Shown here piece after piece: positions 46,382 through 56,273 of a DNA stretch of 64,000 nucleotides. Below the pieces are notes generated by a model. The model saw only the letters and a program-made list of their open reading frames with translations. It made no database searches and was not told where the DNA came from. The translations under genes were made by a program, and so were the position numbers. The stretch is from Arthrobacter citreus (GTDB lineage: Bacteria > Bacillota > Bacilli > Bacillales > Bacillaceae_G). Within the stretch, counting starts at the first letter, position 1, and each line of letters starts with the position of its first letter. Location: NCBI GenBank assembly GCA_013200995.1, contig CP053688.1:2914001-2978000 (forward strand). Direction: 5' to 3'.

Positions 46382-47737
46382 TTGATGGAAAATGAACCAA
46401 TCCCTTTTATAAAGGACTTAAAAGATGAATTTCATTCAAGTGCTGATTTTCAGTACCAAAAATTTATAAGTGATGGAAAAGTTCTTCATCTTTGCTATTT
46501 AGATACGATGATAGATTCTAAAGATGTTCAAACCCATTTGATACAAAAGGATATTTATAATCCAAAAGAAGATAAAGTTGAGTCTAGTGTTTTGCAAACA
46601 AAGGAACTGCATTCAAGAGAAGATTGTATTCAAGCAATGATTGATGGTAATGTGGTCGTTATTTACGGAGAAAAAGGAACAGCATTTTCTACGCCACAAA
46701 AAAATGACCGGTCAATTGAAGAATCAAGTTCAGAACGTGTTGTTGCGGGAACACATGATGGGTTCGTAGAAAGTTTAAAAACAAATACTTCTTTACTTAG
46801 AAAAAGAATTCGTTCGAAAGATTTCGTCATTAAAAATATGATACTTGGAACTCAATTTCCTACAACTCTCTCATTGTTATATATTAAGAACTTAACTCCA
46901 AACGAAATGATTGAACAATTAGAAGAAAAGTTAAAAGCGCTCGAGTCTAAAGCTTCTGTCGAATCTATACAAATACATACATTACTAGAAGAATTTCCTT
47001 CATCTCCTTTCCCGCAAGTTTTACGAACGGAGAGGCCTGATCGCACATACCAGCATTTATTAAAAGGCAAGCCTGCAATTTTAGTCGATAACGACCCGAA
47101 CGCTTTATTATTTCCTTCAAATATTTATAGTTTTTTTAAAAGTCCCGAGGATTTAAATTTAAGATGGTTGCTCGGAATATTTTATTATGCAATTAGGATT
47201 TTTGCTTTTTGGATGTCTGTCTTATTACCAGCGTTCTATATCGCAGTTACTTCATTTCATTCAAATATTTTACCGATTGGTATATTTTATACGCTTAAAT
47301 TATCGGTTGAAAATGTACCATTCCCACCATTATTGGAAGCTTTAACGATGCAAATTTTCTTAGAGTTATTAAGAGAAGCGTCCGTACGTTTACCGCAGGC
47401 CGTTGGTTCTACAATTGGAACAGTTGGTGCAATCGTCATTGGAACTTCGATTGTTCAAACGAATTTAATTTCAAATTCAATGATCGTTGTTATTGCAATA
47501 ACAGCAGTAGCATCTTTTACGATGCCAGTAAAAGAATTGTCAACTGCAGCCAGAATAATCGGTGTACCGCTTACACTTTTAGCTTCAATGTTTGGATTTT
47601 TAGGTATCTCTTTAGGAATATTAATGATTGTATGCCACTTATCTAAAATTAAGACATTTGGAGAACGTTATGTTGAAAACCCTGGATTTAAAGAATTTCC
47701 GTTTTTTAATAGTAAAAAGGTAAAAAATCATGATTAA
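46382..47737 (+). CDS. gerAA: Spore germinant receptor subunit GerAA-type
   Basis: A 451-residue A subunit of a Ger receptor in the spore inner membrane. The N-terminal soluble domain covers about residues 1-275, with family strings RIRSKDFVIKNM and LLKGKPAILVDNDPNALLFP. The C-terminal domain has about four to five helices, including ALTMQIFLELLREASVRLP and VKELSTAARIIG. It is somewhat shorter than GerAA of B. subtilis. TTG 46382 fits the AAAGGAG site better than ATG 46385 by a few bases. It overlaps the next gene. Confidence 0.9.
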   Translation: MMENEPIPFIKDLKDEFHSSADFQYQKFISDGKVLHLCYLDTMIDSKDVQTHLIQKDIYNPKEDKVESSVLQTKELHSREDCIQAMIDGNVVVIYGEKGTAFSTPQKNDRSIEESSSERVVAGTHDGFVESLKTNTSLLRKRIRSKDFVIKNMILGTQFPTTLSLLYIKNLTPNEMIEQLEEKLKALESKASVESIQIHTLLEEFPSSPFPQVLRTERPDRTYQHLLKGKPAILVDNDPNALLFPSNIYSFFKSPEDLNLRWLLGIFYYAIRIFAFWMSVLLPAFYIAVTSFHSNILPIGIFYTLKLSVENVPFPPLLEALTMQIFLELLREASVRLPQAVGSTIGTVGAIVIGTSIVQTNLISNSMIVVIAITAVASFTMPVKELSTAARIIGVPLTLLASMFGFLGISLGILMIVCHLSKIKTFGERYVENPGFKEFPFFNSKKVKNHD

Positions 47738-48800
47738 AAATAAACATTTATTCTTTATTATTCTATTTACACAATTTGGAGTTACAATTTCTCGTCTTCC
47801 TTTTTCAGTTTATAAAATAACGGGATCTGATGGCTGGATATCAGTCTTACTTACTGGTGTGTTGATTCAAATCCTATTATTCATTTATTACAGTTTGTAT
47901 AAGTCATTTCCAGAAAAAGGGTTTACTGAGTATACAAAAATTCTTATGAATACTTATATTGGAAGCTTCATTAACATCTGTTATTTTATATACTTTCTTT
48001 ATATTTGTATTAAATTATCAATTGAATTCGTTGACGTAATTAATATATGGATGTTTCCAAATACTCCAACATGGGTTGTTCTTATTTTATTTATACTCAC
48101 GGCTATATTTATCGCAAAAGAGAACATCCAAACGATTGGAAGAACGTTTTTATCTTTTTCTTTTATATTTTTCTTTGTCATTCTCTTTATCATGTTTGCT
48201 TATAAAAATGCGCACTTTGGGAGACTACTTCCAATTGGTGACAGTGGAATAAAAAAAATTGCTTTTGGAATAAGTCCTGCATTTGTAAATATGTTAGGAT
48301 TTGAAGTATTTCTCTTCCTAGGCACTGATTTTGAAAATACAAAGAAAAAGTTATCTACAATTTCTTTGGCTAATCTAGTTTCAACAACGTTATTTACATT
48401 TGTTATATTGACATGTTATGTATCATTAAGTCACTATCAAAGCAAAACAGTAAAGTATCCTATACTCTATATTATTAAAGGATTTCAATTACAAATGGTT
48501 GAAAATCTCCATATAGTTTTATTATCATTTTGGACGATTATAATGGCATTATCATTTATCATTTACTTATATATTCTTAGTGAAGGTATTCTAAAACAGT
48601 TCAAATCTAAGGTCCATAATCGCACTTTAGTTCTCGTCATAATATCATTATTTTTGGTCAGTATATATCCTATATTTTCAATTCCAATTTTAGATAAATT
48701 ACAATTTTTAAGTATTAGTATTTACTTTGACTCCATTTTCATAATTCTCATTCCATGTCTATTATTTATAGTAAATAAAGTAAGGAGGTTAATAGCTTGA
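47730..48800 (+). CDS. gerAB: Spore germinant receptor subunit GerAB-type
   Basis: A 356-residue B subunit with ten hydrophobic helices, related to amino acid transporters, that forms the ligand-binding part of the receptor. Family strings include GWISVLLTGVLIQILL and GFEVFLFLGTDFEN. It overlaps gerAA by eight bases and gerAC by four, so the three subunits are translated together in fixed proportion. The nutrient recognised cannot be predicted. Confidence 0.9.
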   Translation: MIKNKHLFFIILFTQFGVTISRLPFSVYKITGSDGWISVLLTGVLIQILLFIYYSLYKSFPEKGFTEYTKILMNTYIGSFINICYFIYFLYICIKLSIEFVDVINIWMFPNTPTWVVLILFILTAIFIAKENIQTIGRTFLSFSFIFFFVILFIMFAYKNAHFGRLLPIGDSGIKKIAFGISPAFVNMLGFEVFLFLGTDFENTKKKLSTISLANLVSTTLFTFVILTCYVSLSHYQSKTVKYPILYIIKGFQLQMVENLHIVLLSFWTIIMALSFIIYLYILSEGILKQFKSKVHNRTLVLVIISLFLVSIYPIFSIPILDKLQFLSISIYFDSIFIILIPCLLFIVNKVRRLIA

Positions 48801-49918
48801 TTAAAAAAATAATCAGTTTGATTTCTCTACTTTTAGCTATAGTAATATGTACCGGTTGCTGGGATCAGAGACCTATAAAGGATAGAATGCTAATTAATGG
48901 ACTAGGTTTTGATATTAATCAAGATCATAAAATTGAATTAAATGCTTCTATTTTAAATATTATTGGTAAAGGAACTGGAGCATTTGATTTAGAAAATGAA
49001 TTAATTACAACAGAAGCAAATTCAGTGGTTGATGCTGGTATAAAAGTCCAAACGGTTTTACCTGGTGGGATTGAAACAGCGAAAACTAGACTTTTCTTAT
49101 TAGGAGAAGATTTTTCAAAGGAAAAATTCCAATTTATCTTAGATCAATTTAATCGAACTCCATTTACTAATGTAAATGTGAATGTAGTTGTAACGAACAA
49201 ACAAAAAGCGAAGGATATATTAGAATTAGAAACCTTGAATAGACCGATTTCATTTGTTATTAATGAAACGGTTGATCGCGCAAAGAGGATATCAATCATT
49301 CCGAATATAGATCTTCAAAAAATTTATACAATGGTTACAGAAATTGGGATTGATATTCTACTACCTGTTGTTGATAAAACAAAAGATGAACATGTTGGCG
49401 TATTAGGCGCTGGTTTATTCCATAAAGGATCATATACTGGTAAATTTATTGAAAAGTCGGAAGCTCCAATACTATTAATGATGATGGATCAGTTTAATAA
49501 TACAAGTTTATTCGTTACTAGAATTCAAAATAAGAGTTCCGCTGAAGCACCGTATAATATCATATCCTACGAATTACGTCGCCCTTCAAGAGAATTTATC
49601 GTTCATGCGTCAAAAAATAAAATAGATGTTGATATTCCAATAAAAGCAAAAATAAGAATTGGAGAATCAACGAATATACAGCATATATCTGAAAAAGAAA
49701 TAAAATCGATTATTGAAAAAGATTTAAATAAGAGAGCAAAAATTGTAATTAAGGAAGCCCAACAAGCTAATAGCGATGTTTTAGGAGTAGGGCGCTATAT
49801 TAAAGAGCATAATCCAAAATTATGGAAATCCTTGGACTGGGATAAAAAATATCCTACAATTCAAGTCCATCCAAGATTTAATATCTATATTTCAAATACA
49901 GGAATTCTTGAAACTTAA
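48797..49918 (+). CDS. gerAC: Spore germinant receptor lipoprotein GerAC-type
   Basis: A 373-residue lipoprotein. The signal and lipobox (about residues 5-21, ending VICTGCWDQR) place the lipid-modified Cys near residue 21, followed by the family motif GCWDQRPI. The mature protein has the three-domain GerAC layout, with a C-terminal KEHNPKLWKSLDWDKKYP region typical of the family. It anchors the receptor on the outer face of the spore inner membrane. Last gene of the operon. Confidence 0.92.
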   Translation: MIKKIISLISLLLAIVICTGCWDQRPIKDRMLINGLGFDINQDHKIELNASILNIIGKGTGAFDLENELITTEANSVVDAGIKVQTVLPGGIETAKTRLFLLGEDFSKEKFQFILDQFNRTPFTNVNVNVVVTNKQKAKDILELETLNRPISFVINETVDRAKRISIIPNIDLQKIYTMVTEIGIDILLPVVDKTKDEHVGVLGAGLFHKGSYTGKFIEKSEAPILLMMMDQFNNTSLFVTRIQNKSSAEAPYNIISYELRRPSREFIVHASKNKIDVDIPIKAKIRIGESTNIQHISEKEIKSIIEKDLNKRAKIVIKEAQQANSDVLGVGRYIKEHNPKLWKSLDWDKKYPTIQVHPRFNIYISNTGILET

Positions 49919-49920
49919 AT

Positions 49921-49957
49921 AAAAAACAGAAAAATCTTTATGATTTTTCTGTTTTTT
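49921..49957. terminator. Bidirectional terminator between gerAC and the MerR gene
   Basis: AAACAGAAAAATC-TTTAT-GATTTTTCTGTTT with A- and T-runs on either side serves two convergent genes. Confidence 0.88.
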
Positions 49958-50780
49958 ATTTCGTATAACCATTTAATTTTTGATGGTAATGCATACTTGC
50001 ATGTCTTATAAATTCCGCTTCAGAATCAGGTATCGAATATATTTTGGGCTTTTGACTCTCAGGTAACGATTTAAATCTTTCCCAAGATTTTTTCATTCCT
50101 TCTTTAATTTGTGGATCATTTTGACTATAACGATTATTCATATCCATTAAAAAATTTACAAGTTCTTGCGCCTCAATACTCTCAACCTTATATCCTTCTT
50201 TAACAAGTTCTGATAATTTATCCCTAAAATATTTATAATCATTTAAATGACGTAAATGTTCTTCCTCAGTCCATCCTCGATCAGCTAATTTTTGTAACGT
50301 TTCCTTTGTGTATGACTGTTTTGCGATGTTTCTCATGATTTTACGATCCTCAGTCGATAAATATTTACTGACCCATTCCGGCCTTAAATTAAAATGTGCC
50401 ATTTGAATCAACTCTGTAACACTTTCATAATTAAATGAATCCGAAATTAATGATGATTCCACCTGTTCAATCGCATTTATTATTTGGTTGATTTGATCTT
50501 TTTTAGCTTCCAGTAGCTCTTTTTGCTCTTTTAACTTTTTTGTTAAGTCTAAACTACTTTCCGATAATATTGTTTGTATATCCTTTAGTGAAAAACCTAA
50601 AAATTTGAATGTAAGTATTGATTGAAGGTGAACTAAATCAGTATCTGTGTATAATTTATAGCCCGATTCATCCGTATATGTTGGTTTTAACAATCCAATC
50701 TTATCGTAGTACCTTAGCGTTCTAACTGAAATAGAAGTTTTTCTCGCAAATTCAGTTATATAATAAAACATGCTATCCAT
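49956..50780 (-). CDS. MerR-family regulator with TipAS-like effector domain
   Basis: A 274-residue regulator. The MerR winged helix occupies residues 5-75 (YITEFARKTSISVRTLRYYDKIGLL, GYKLYTDTDLVHL), followed by a coiled coil (about 85-115) and a C-terminal helical domain (about 150-265) resembling TipAS, which in TipA binds thiopeptide and other drugs. It probably senses a hydrophobic compound; the target is unknown, since no efflux pump is adjacent. ATG 50780 has GGAGGA seven bases upstream. Confidence 0.82.
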   Translation of the reverse strand: MDSMFYYITEFARKTSISVRTLRYYDKIGLLKPTYTDESGYKLYTDTDLVHLQSILTFKFLGFSLKDIQTILSESSLDLTKKLKEQKELLEAKKDQINQIINAIEQVESSLISDSFNYESVTELIQMAHFNLRPEWVSKYLSTEDRKIMRNIAKQSYTKETLQKLADRGWTEEEHLRHLNDYKYFRDKLSELVKEGYKVESIEAQELVNFLMDMNNRYSQNDPQIKEGMKKSWERFKSLPESQKPKIYSIPDSEAEFIRHASMHYHQKLNGYTK

Positions 50781-50844
50781 TCTCTATTCCTCCTTTTTTT
50801 CACAGTTTATACGGTGACGTAGTGTCATAGTCAATACTAAATGA

Positions 50845-50872
50845 AAAAAGAAAAACCCTCTTAGAGGGCTTC
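50845..50872 (-). terminator. Terminator of the second alpha/beta hydrolase
   Basis: On the minus strand CCCTC-TAA-GAGGG is followed by five T. Confidence 0.75.
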
Positions 50873-50916
50873 CTTTTGTATTCCAAAAACATTTTATAGT
50901 GGAAATTGAAAATTAA

Positions 50917-51804
50917 CTATACTTCTTTTAAAAAATTCTCAACAATTGATATTTGCTCATTTGTATTTAATGCGGGAGCATGACCGACCTTAGGTATTGT
51001 TTCCATTTTAAAGCTTTGTGTTTCTTGCATTTTTAAAGCTACATCAAGTGGCAATACGTCTGAAATTTCTCCTCTAATGAGTAAAATCTTAGACTGAATA
51101 GCCTCCCAATAATTCCACAAATTTAGATCTTCAGAGTGTTGAAATTGTAATGAAATTTTAGGATCATAGTCAGGACTTATTCCACCTTCATCTCTTCTAC
51201 GGCAAGAGTTTTGAGTAAAATCATTCCATTCTTCCTCACTTGATACACCAAATGAATTGTAAATTAACTTATAATAACTCTTCAATTCAGTAAATGTTTT
51301 AAATTGTGGAGGCGCACCTACGTAAGTAATAATTCTCTTAATTCCTTCGATGTCTTGTGGCTGATTTTCTAAAGCTCCAGCCCCAATATCATTTAAAACT
51401 AAATGAGTGATACGCTCTTGGTATTGCGGTGTTCCTGCAAGTCGCATTGCAATTGCTCCGCCCATCGATGTCCCTACCCAGCGAACTTGTTCGATCTCTA
51501 ATCGATCTAATAAACCAATCGCAATATTTACATAGTTTTCAAAACAGTAGTCCTGCTCAGGTTTAGAACTCCACTGACTAAATCCTCGTCCAATCGTATC
51601 AGGGCAAATTACATGATAATTCTTTGCTAAATGACGTGCTAAAATATCAAAATCCCTACCATTCCTAGTTAGACCATGCCAACAAACAACAGTTGGATTT
51701 TTCCTTTCGCCCCATTCTGTAAAATGAAGCTCCATTCCATTAATTGATTCAAATCGAGAAATAGGATTTAAAATATTAATCACTCCATTCGTTTTACTGT
51801 CCAC
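50917..51804 (-). CDS. Alpha/beta-fold hydrolase
   Basis: A 295-residue hydrolase with HGLTRNGRDF (oxyanion region, about residues 43-52), PDTIGRGFSQ, the nucleophile elbow GTSMGG (Ser near residue 112), the acidic residue in RGEISDVLP and the catalytic His in VGHAPALN (about 273). A cap domain lies between. The sequence resembles proteobacterial esterase-like hydrolases of unknown substrate. Monocistronic. It has no signal peptide, so it is cytoplasmic. Confidence 0.82.
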   Translation of the reverse strand: MDSKTNGVINILNPISRFESINGMELHFTEWGERKNPTVVCWHGLTRNGRDFDILARHLAKNYHVICPDTIGRGFSQWSSKPEQDYCFENYVNIAIGLLDRLEIEQVRWVGTSMGGAIAMRLAGTPQYQERITHLVLNDIGAGALENQPQDIEGIKRIITYVGAPPQFKTFTELKSYYKLIYNSFGVSSEEEWNDFTQNSCRRRDEGGISPDYDPKISLQFQHSEDLNLWNYWEAIQSKILLIRGEISDVLPLDVALKMQETQSFKMETIPKVGHAPALNTNEQISIVENFLKEV

Positions 51805-51878
51805 TCTATTAAATATTCGATTTTTTTTAAATTATCCCTATAAAAAGGACAGGCAAACGGAGGATTTTTAAACTCTTT

Positions 51879-52268
51879 TCATTTAAATAATAATAACGAA
51901 AGATACATCACAATCATGAATATTAAAAAAGAAAATAAAATTGATACAAGAATAACTGAATTATTCGCAGGTAAAAATTTCCCATTTTGAATTTCTTTTC
52001 GCTTTTTACTGTACTGAATTGTGGCTAATACTCCTGTAATAAAACCAACAACACATGCATAAATACCAAGAAAAATTGCTAGTGTATTGATGAAATGATT
52101 GTTGCTAATTTTAATTGTAAAATGAATTGAAGTTGTTAAAAATCCTACACCAGTGATCGAGATTGCTGTACGCAACCATGCTAAATATGTTCTTTCATTT
52201 GCTAAATGCTGTTGTGCATATTTAACACTTTCATCAGGTATTTCTTTTTGATTATTTAAGGATTCCAT
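51879..52268 (-). CDS. DUF202 (YidH-family) membrane protein
   Basis: A 129-residue protein with three transmembrane helices (about residues 35-57, 65-88 and 105-128). ANERTYLAWLRTAISITGVGF (about residues 22-42) is the DUF202 signature. The function is not established. ATG follows AAGGAGTAA. It stands alone. Confidence 0.85.
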   Translation of the reverse strand: MESLNNQKEIPDESVKYAQQHLANERTYLAWLRTAISITGVGFLTTSIHFTIKISNNHFINTLAIFLGIYACVVGFITGVLATIQYSKKRKEIQNGKFLPANNSVILVSILFSFLIFMIVMYLSLLLFK

Positions 52269-52419
52269 TATGAATTACTCCTTACTTATAAAGCATTAAT
52301 CTAATAAATCGGAAAAAATTTACTTCTTTACAATTAGTTTACACTCTCTAAGTTAATTTATCGTAAAGCTCTGCTTACGATTATATGAAGAGCCTGGGAA
52401 ATGAAAACTACTAGTAAAT

Positions 52420-52455
52420 TAGAAATGCCCTAAAAAGAACTTTTTTAGAGCATTT
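52420..52455 (-). terminator. Terminator of the sigma-54 activator gene
   Basis: AATGCTCTAAAAA pairs with TTTTTAGGGCATT (one G-T pair) directly after the stop codon. Confidence 0.7.
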
Positions 52456-52464
52456 CCGTTTGAA

Positions 52465-54534
52465 TTAACCTTCTATATTTTTTTCGGATTGTATCGATTT
52501 TGACATAAGATGCTGCAAGTAATCTACACCATCTGTAGTGATTTTTGTACCTGCTCTACCCCTACCTTTTGTTATAAACCCAACTGATTCCAAATGATCT
52601 AAACGAAGCCTAATTTGTTGAGTTGTTAAAAATGTGCCTGATTTTTTACTACTATTTGAAATAAATTCTCGGCTTGCAGATTTGCCTAAATCATTATATT
52701 GTTTTATTGCTTTTAGAATAATAATATGTTCTTTTAATTCAAGGATACTAGTCGGCATTTTAAATACATTTGTTTCTAGATCAGTTGATTTGTTTAAATC
52801 TGAAACAATATGATGTGGAAAATCATTCTTACTAATAATATGTCCATCACAAACCGTCAGCATATAATCGATCATACCTTTTAATTCTCGAATATTACCA
52901 AACCAATCGCGTAACAATAAATCTTCTAATACATCATTCTGCATCGGGATCCACTTACCACTTTTCGTTATAAAATGCTTTGTTAATAATGGTATATCAC
53001 TCCTTCTTAGACGCAATGGAGGAATAAAAAGACTTAAAACGTTCAGTCGGTAAAATAGGTCCGTACGAAATGCACCTTCTGATATTTTTTGTTGAATATT
53101 CTTATTCGTAGCTGCAATCACTCGAACATTAATCGGGATAATTTTCCTACCACCTATTCTACGAATTTCCTGTTCTTGTAGAACCCGTAATAAATGTGAC
53201 TGAACGTTCAAACTAATGTCTCCTATTTCATCTAAGAAAATAGTGCCTCCATCTGCCATTTCAAAAAGGCCTTTTTTTCCGCCCTTTTTAGCTCCTGTGA
53301 AAGTCCCTTCTTCATAGCCAAACAATTCACTCTCTAGTAAGCTCTCGGTAAACGCGCTACAATTCACTGCCAAAAACGGTCCATTCTTCCTAGGTGAGTG
53401 TTGATGGATAGAATGTGCAAAAAGTTCTTTTCCCGTCCCTGTTTCACCTTGAATTAAGATGGGATGTTCAGCAACCGCAAGCTTTTTCGCGATTGCCATG
53501 CATTTAACAATCGACTGATGTTCACCGATAATATCATCAAAATCATATCTGGCATAAAATCCTTGGTTTCTAAACTCTCTTTGTGCTGTTTTTTCGATTT
53601 CAACTGCTTGATTCACACTTTTAAACGTCGCTACAACTCTATCTTCTTCTTTAATAAAAAATCGATAGATTACAATATCAACCTTATTTATTGTAAAAAA
53701 CTTACTTTCTTCTTCTCCATTTAAAATAAATTCTTTAATTATTTGCTGCGAAATGATTTGATCAATCTTTTTCCCTACCGCGTTTTCAGTTGATATTTGA
53801 TAAAGTGCCGCCAATCGATCATTAAACACTGTAATTGTACTAAATTTATCAATTGCTAAAATACCATCATCAACTGCATCAACGACATTTTGAATATGTT
53901 CATTTACTATTTTGGTTTCATGCTCTGCAAGTATGAGCTTTCTTTGCAATTCAATTATATTTCGGATGTATTTCTCTGAAATTAAGGAAGCGATTGCTTT
54001 ATCCAGATGACAGTATTCAACAATTTGCAAGATCGTCGTCATATCAAAAAGACGTACGCCAATATCAATGACTTCATTTATATGATGTGGACATAGATGA
54101 ATTTCACCCGGGGAAATCGCTATATTTATGTCAGGATAATAGACTTGATCTAATTTGTACGGAAAATAGTCCAAGTGATTAATACCCAATTGATACAAAG
54201 ACTGAATCAGCTCAATTGTAGAATTATAGTCATCATTAACTACTAGTACTTTTGTTTCTCTAGTAATCCTTAAGAGCTTGTCTAAGTTTTCATGATTAGG
54301 AGTTCTTTTCCCAACCACTACATTCTTCGCATGAATATGAGACATTTTTTCTGACTCTATTTTTGCTTCATTTGATGAATAAAGGATAATATCATCCTTT
54401 AATTCAAAATCAAATCCTTCTTCAATTGAATAACTTTTTATTGATAGATAGTCTCCTAACAAATGTGAAAGTTGACTATACAATGCCTGCTTTGTTTTTA
54501 CACTTCCTGTTATTAATGTTAGAGACATTTTCAC
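52465..54534 (-). CDS. Sigma-54-dependent transcriptional activator
   Basis: A 689-residue enhancer-binding protein. Residues about 1-200 form an unassigned sensor domain, about 215-315 a PAS domain (VVDAVDDGILAIDKFSTITVFN), and about 330-560 the AAA+ motor with Walker A GETGTGKE, FLDEIGDISL and the R finger. The sigma-54 contact loop is GTFTGA instead of GAFTGA. The C-terminus is a winged helix (LTTQQIRLRLDHLESVGFITKGRGRAG) rather than the usual Fis-like helix-turn-helix. It should activate the divergent operon from the promoter at 54653-54667. GTG 54534 or ATG 54528 start; no clear ribosome site. Confidence 0.88.
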   Translation of the reverse strand: MKMSLTLITGSVKTKQALYSQLSHLLGDYLSIKSYSIEEGFDFELKDDIILYSSNEAKIESEKMSHIHAKNVVVGKRTPNHENLDKLLRITRETKVLVVNDDYNSTIELIQSLYQLGINHLDYFPYKLDQVYYPDINIAISPGEIHLCPHHINEVIDIGVRLFDMTTILQIVEYCHLDKAIASLISEKYIRNIIELQRKLILAEHETKIVNEHIQNVVDAVDDGILAIDKFSTITVFNDRLAALYQISTENAVGKKIDQIISQQIIKEFILNGEEESKFFTINKVDIVIYRFFIKEEDRVVATFKSVNQAVEIEKTAQREFRNQGFYARYDFDDIIGEHQSIVKCMAIAKKLAVAEHPILIQGETGTGKELFAHSIHQHSPRKNGPFLAVNCSAFTESLLESELFGYEEGTFTGAKKGGKKGLFEMADGGTIFLDEIGDISLNVQSHLLRVLQEQEIRRIGGRKIIPINVRVIAATNKNIQQKISEGAFRTDLFYRLNVLSLFIPPLRLRRSDIPLLTKHFITKSGKWIPMQNDVLEDLLLRDWFGNIRELKGMIDYMLTVCDGHIISKNDFPHHIVSDLNKSTDLETNVFKMPTSILELKEHIIILKAIKQYNDLGKSASREFISNSSKKSGTFLTTQQIRLRLDHLESVGFITKGRGRAGTKITTDGVDYLQHLMSKSIQSEKNIEG

Positions 54535-54652
54535 AATACAACACCATGCCTTATCTTAAGTAATTGGGTTTATTATAACACCCAAAGAACCAAAAACACC
54601 CAAATAAATTCGTAAATAGATTAGAAGGTCTTAAAAGTAGCCTTTTTAAATT

Positions 54653-54667
54653 TGGCACACTATTTGC
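54653..54667 (+). promoter_or_regulatory. Sigma-54 promoter (-24/-12)
   Basis: TGGCAC-ACTAT-TTGC matches the sigma-54 consensus TGGCAC-N5-TTGC exactly. It lies about 140 bases before the YfcC-like gene, divergent from the sigma-54 activator gene. The activator's enhancer site was not identified. Confidence 0.92.
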
Positions 54668-54809
54668 TTAATATAAGAAAGTAGTCGTCATTTTATTAAA
54701 TTGGATTCTATTAAAGGAGGAAAGGGGACAGCTTTACTATTTTCATATTTTCTTATTAAAAACGAAGAGATTTATTAACTGTTTCTATTCTATTAAAAGG
54801 AGAAAATAG

Positions 54810-56231
54810 ATGAATCAACTACAATCACAGGAAATGATACCTAAAACTATAGCTAAAAAAGAAAGAACAACAAATGTTTTTGCATTATTACTTATCATTT
54901 TAGCAGTCGCGACAATCCTTACTCATTTTTTACCTTCGGGTGAATATGCACGAATTGAACGAGCTGGGCATACTACAGTGGATCCAAATTCTTTTAAATG
55001 GATTAAGTCTACACCAGTAAGCTTTTTTGAAATGACAAAAGCAATTCATTTAGGAATGGTAGAAGCTGCAAATATCATCTTTTTTATTTTAATTATCGGC
55101 GGATTTTTTGGAGTATTAAATGCTACTGGAACAGTTAAAGTATTAATTTCGACAATGGCAAAAAAGTTAGCTTCTCGTGAAAAGCTGTTAATCCCGATTA
55201 TGATGTTTTTCTTTGCTATAGGAGGTTCTTTAATGGGGATGGCTGAAGAAACATTAGCCTATATTCCATTATTAATTCCGCTAGCACTCGCGTTAGGTTT
55301 TGACACAATTACAGGAACGGCAATTGTATTAGTTGGTGCATCTTCAGGTTTTACAACAGCAATAATGAATCCTTTCACAGTTGGAATTGCACAAGGGATA
55401 GCTGAACTACCTACCTTTTCAGGAATTGGCTTTCGACTAGTATTATTCGTAATTGTTTATCTTGTTTCAGTCCTATTCGTCTACCGTTATGCAATGAAGG
55501 TATTGAAAAATCCTACCATAGGAATTTATGGCAAGTACTCACCGGAACAAACAAATTTGTTTTTAACATCTAAAGAAAAACTCACTTCAAGACATAAACT
55601 AATTTTCATGGCATTTCTAATCAATTATATCGTTCTAGCTTTTGGCGTAATAAAGTACCAATGGTATATAACAGAAATTGCTGCCTTGTTTATCATTCTA
55701 ACTGTTGTAATTGGAATCATAGGAAAATTATCGATTGATCATCTCGTTAAATCATTTACTCAAGGCTCTGCTTCATTAATAACCGGTGCACTCATTATTG
55801 GCGTTTCGCGCGCAATAGTAGTGGTTTTAAACCAAGGTCATATCGTTGACCCAATGCTTCATGAGGTTTCAGAAGGAATTAAGCAGATCCCCTCTTACTT
55901 AAGTGTTATTGGAATGTATAATTTCCAAACTGCCATCCACTTTATATTAGCCTCAGGGAGTGGACATGCAATGTTAACAATGCCGATTATGGCACCGCTA
56001 GCTGACCTATTAGACATAACGCGTCAAACCGCTGTCTTATCTTTCTCCTTTGCAGATGGAATCGGAAACATCATTTTCCCAACAGCAGGTACATTAATGG
56101 CAGGACTGGCAATTGCAGGGATTCCGTGGACTAAATGGGCTAAATGGATTTTCCCATTAGTATTTCTTCAATATTTGATTGGATTAATAGCAGTGCTGGT
56201 CGCTCACTTTATTCACTACGGCCCATTTTAA
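54810..56231 (+). CDS. YfcC-family carrier
   Basis: A 473-residue membrane carrier with about 12-13 helices of the YfcC/ArcD-like family of the ion transporter superfamily. Family features are AEETLAYIPLLIPLALALG (about residues 147-165), GASSGFTTAIMNPFTVG and SGSGHAMLTMPIMAPLADL. Members move amino acids, dipeptides or C4-dicarboxylates. Operon linkage to isoaspartyl dipeptidase suggests uptake of isoaspartyl or other dipeptides (inference). The long leader contains an extra AAAGGAGGAAAGGGG at 54713-54727 that serves no visible ORF. It is driven by the sigma-54 promoter. Confidence 0.82.
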   Translation: MNQLQSQEMIPKTIAKKERTTNVFALLLIILAVATILTHFLPSGEYARIERAGHTTVDPNSFKWIKSTPVSFFEMTKAIHLGMVEAANIIFFILIIGGFFGVLNATGTVKVLISTMAKKLASREKLLIPIMMFFFAIGGSLMGMAEETLAYIPLLIPLALALGFDTITGTAIVLVGASSGFTTAIMNPFTVGIAQGIAELPTFSGIGFRLVLFVIVYLVSVLFVYRYAMKVLKNPTIGIYGKYSPEQTNLFLTSKEKLTSRHKLIFMAFLINYIVLAFGVIKYQWYITEIAALFIILTVVIGIIGKLSIDHLVKSFTQGSASLITGALIIGVSRAIVVVLNQGHIVDPMLHEVSEGIKQIPSYLSVIGMYNFQTAIHFILASGSGHAMLTMPIMAPLADLLDITRQTAVLSFSFADGIGNIIFPTAGTLMAGLAIAGIPWTKWAKWIFPLVFLQYLIGLIAVLVAHFIHYGPF

Positions 56232-56273
56232 AAATAAAATAGAAGTAACTTACAATATTAGGAGGATCACAAG

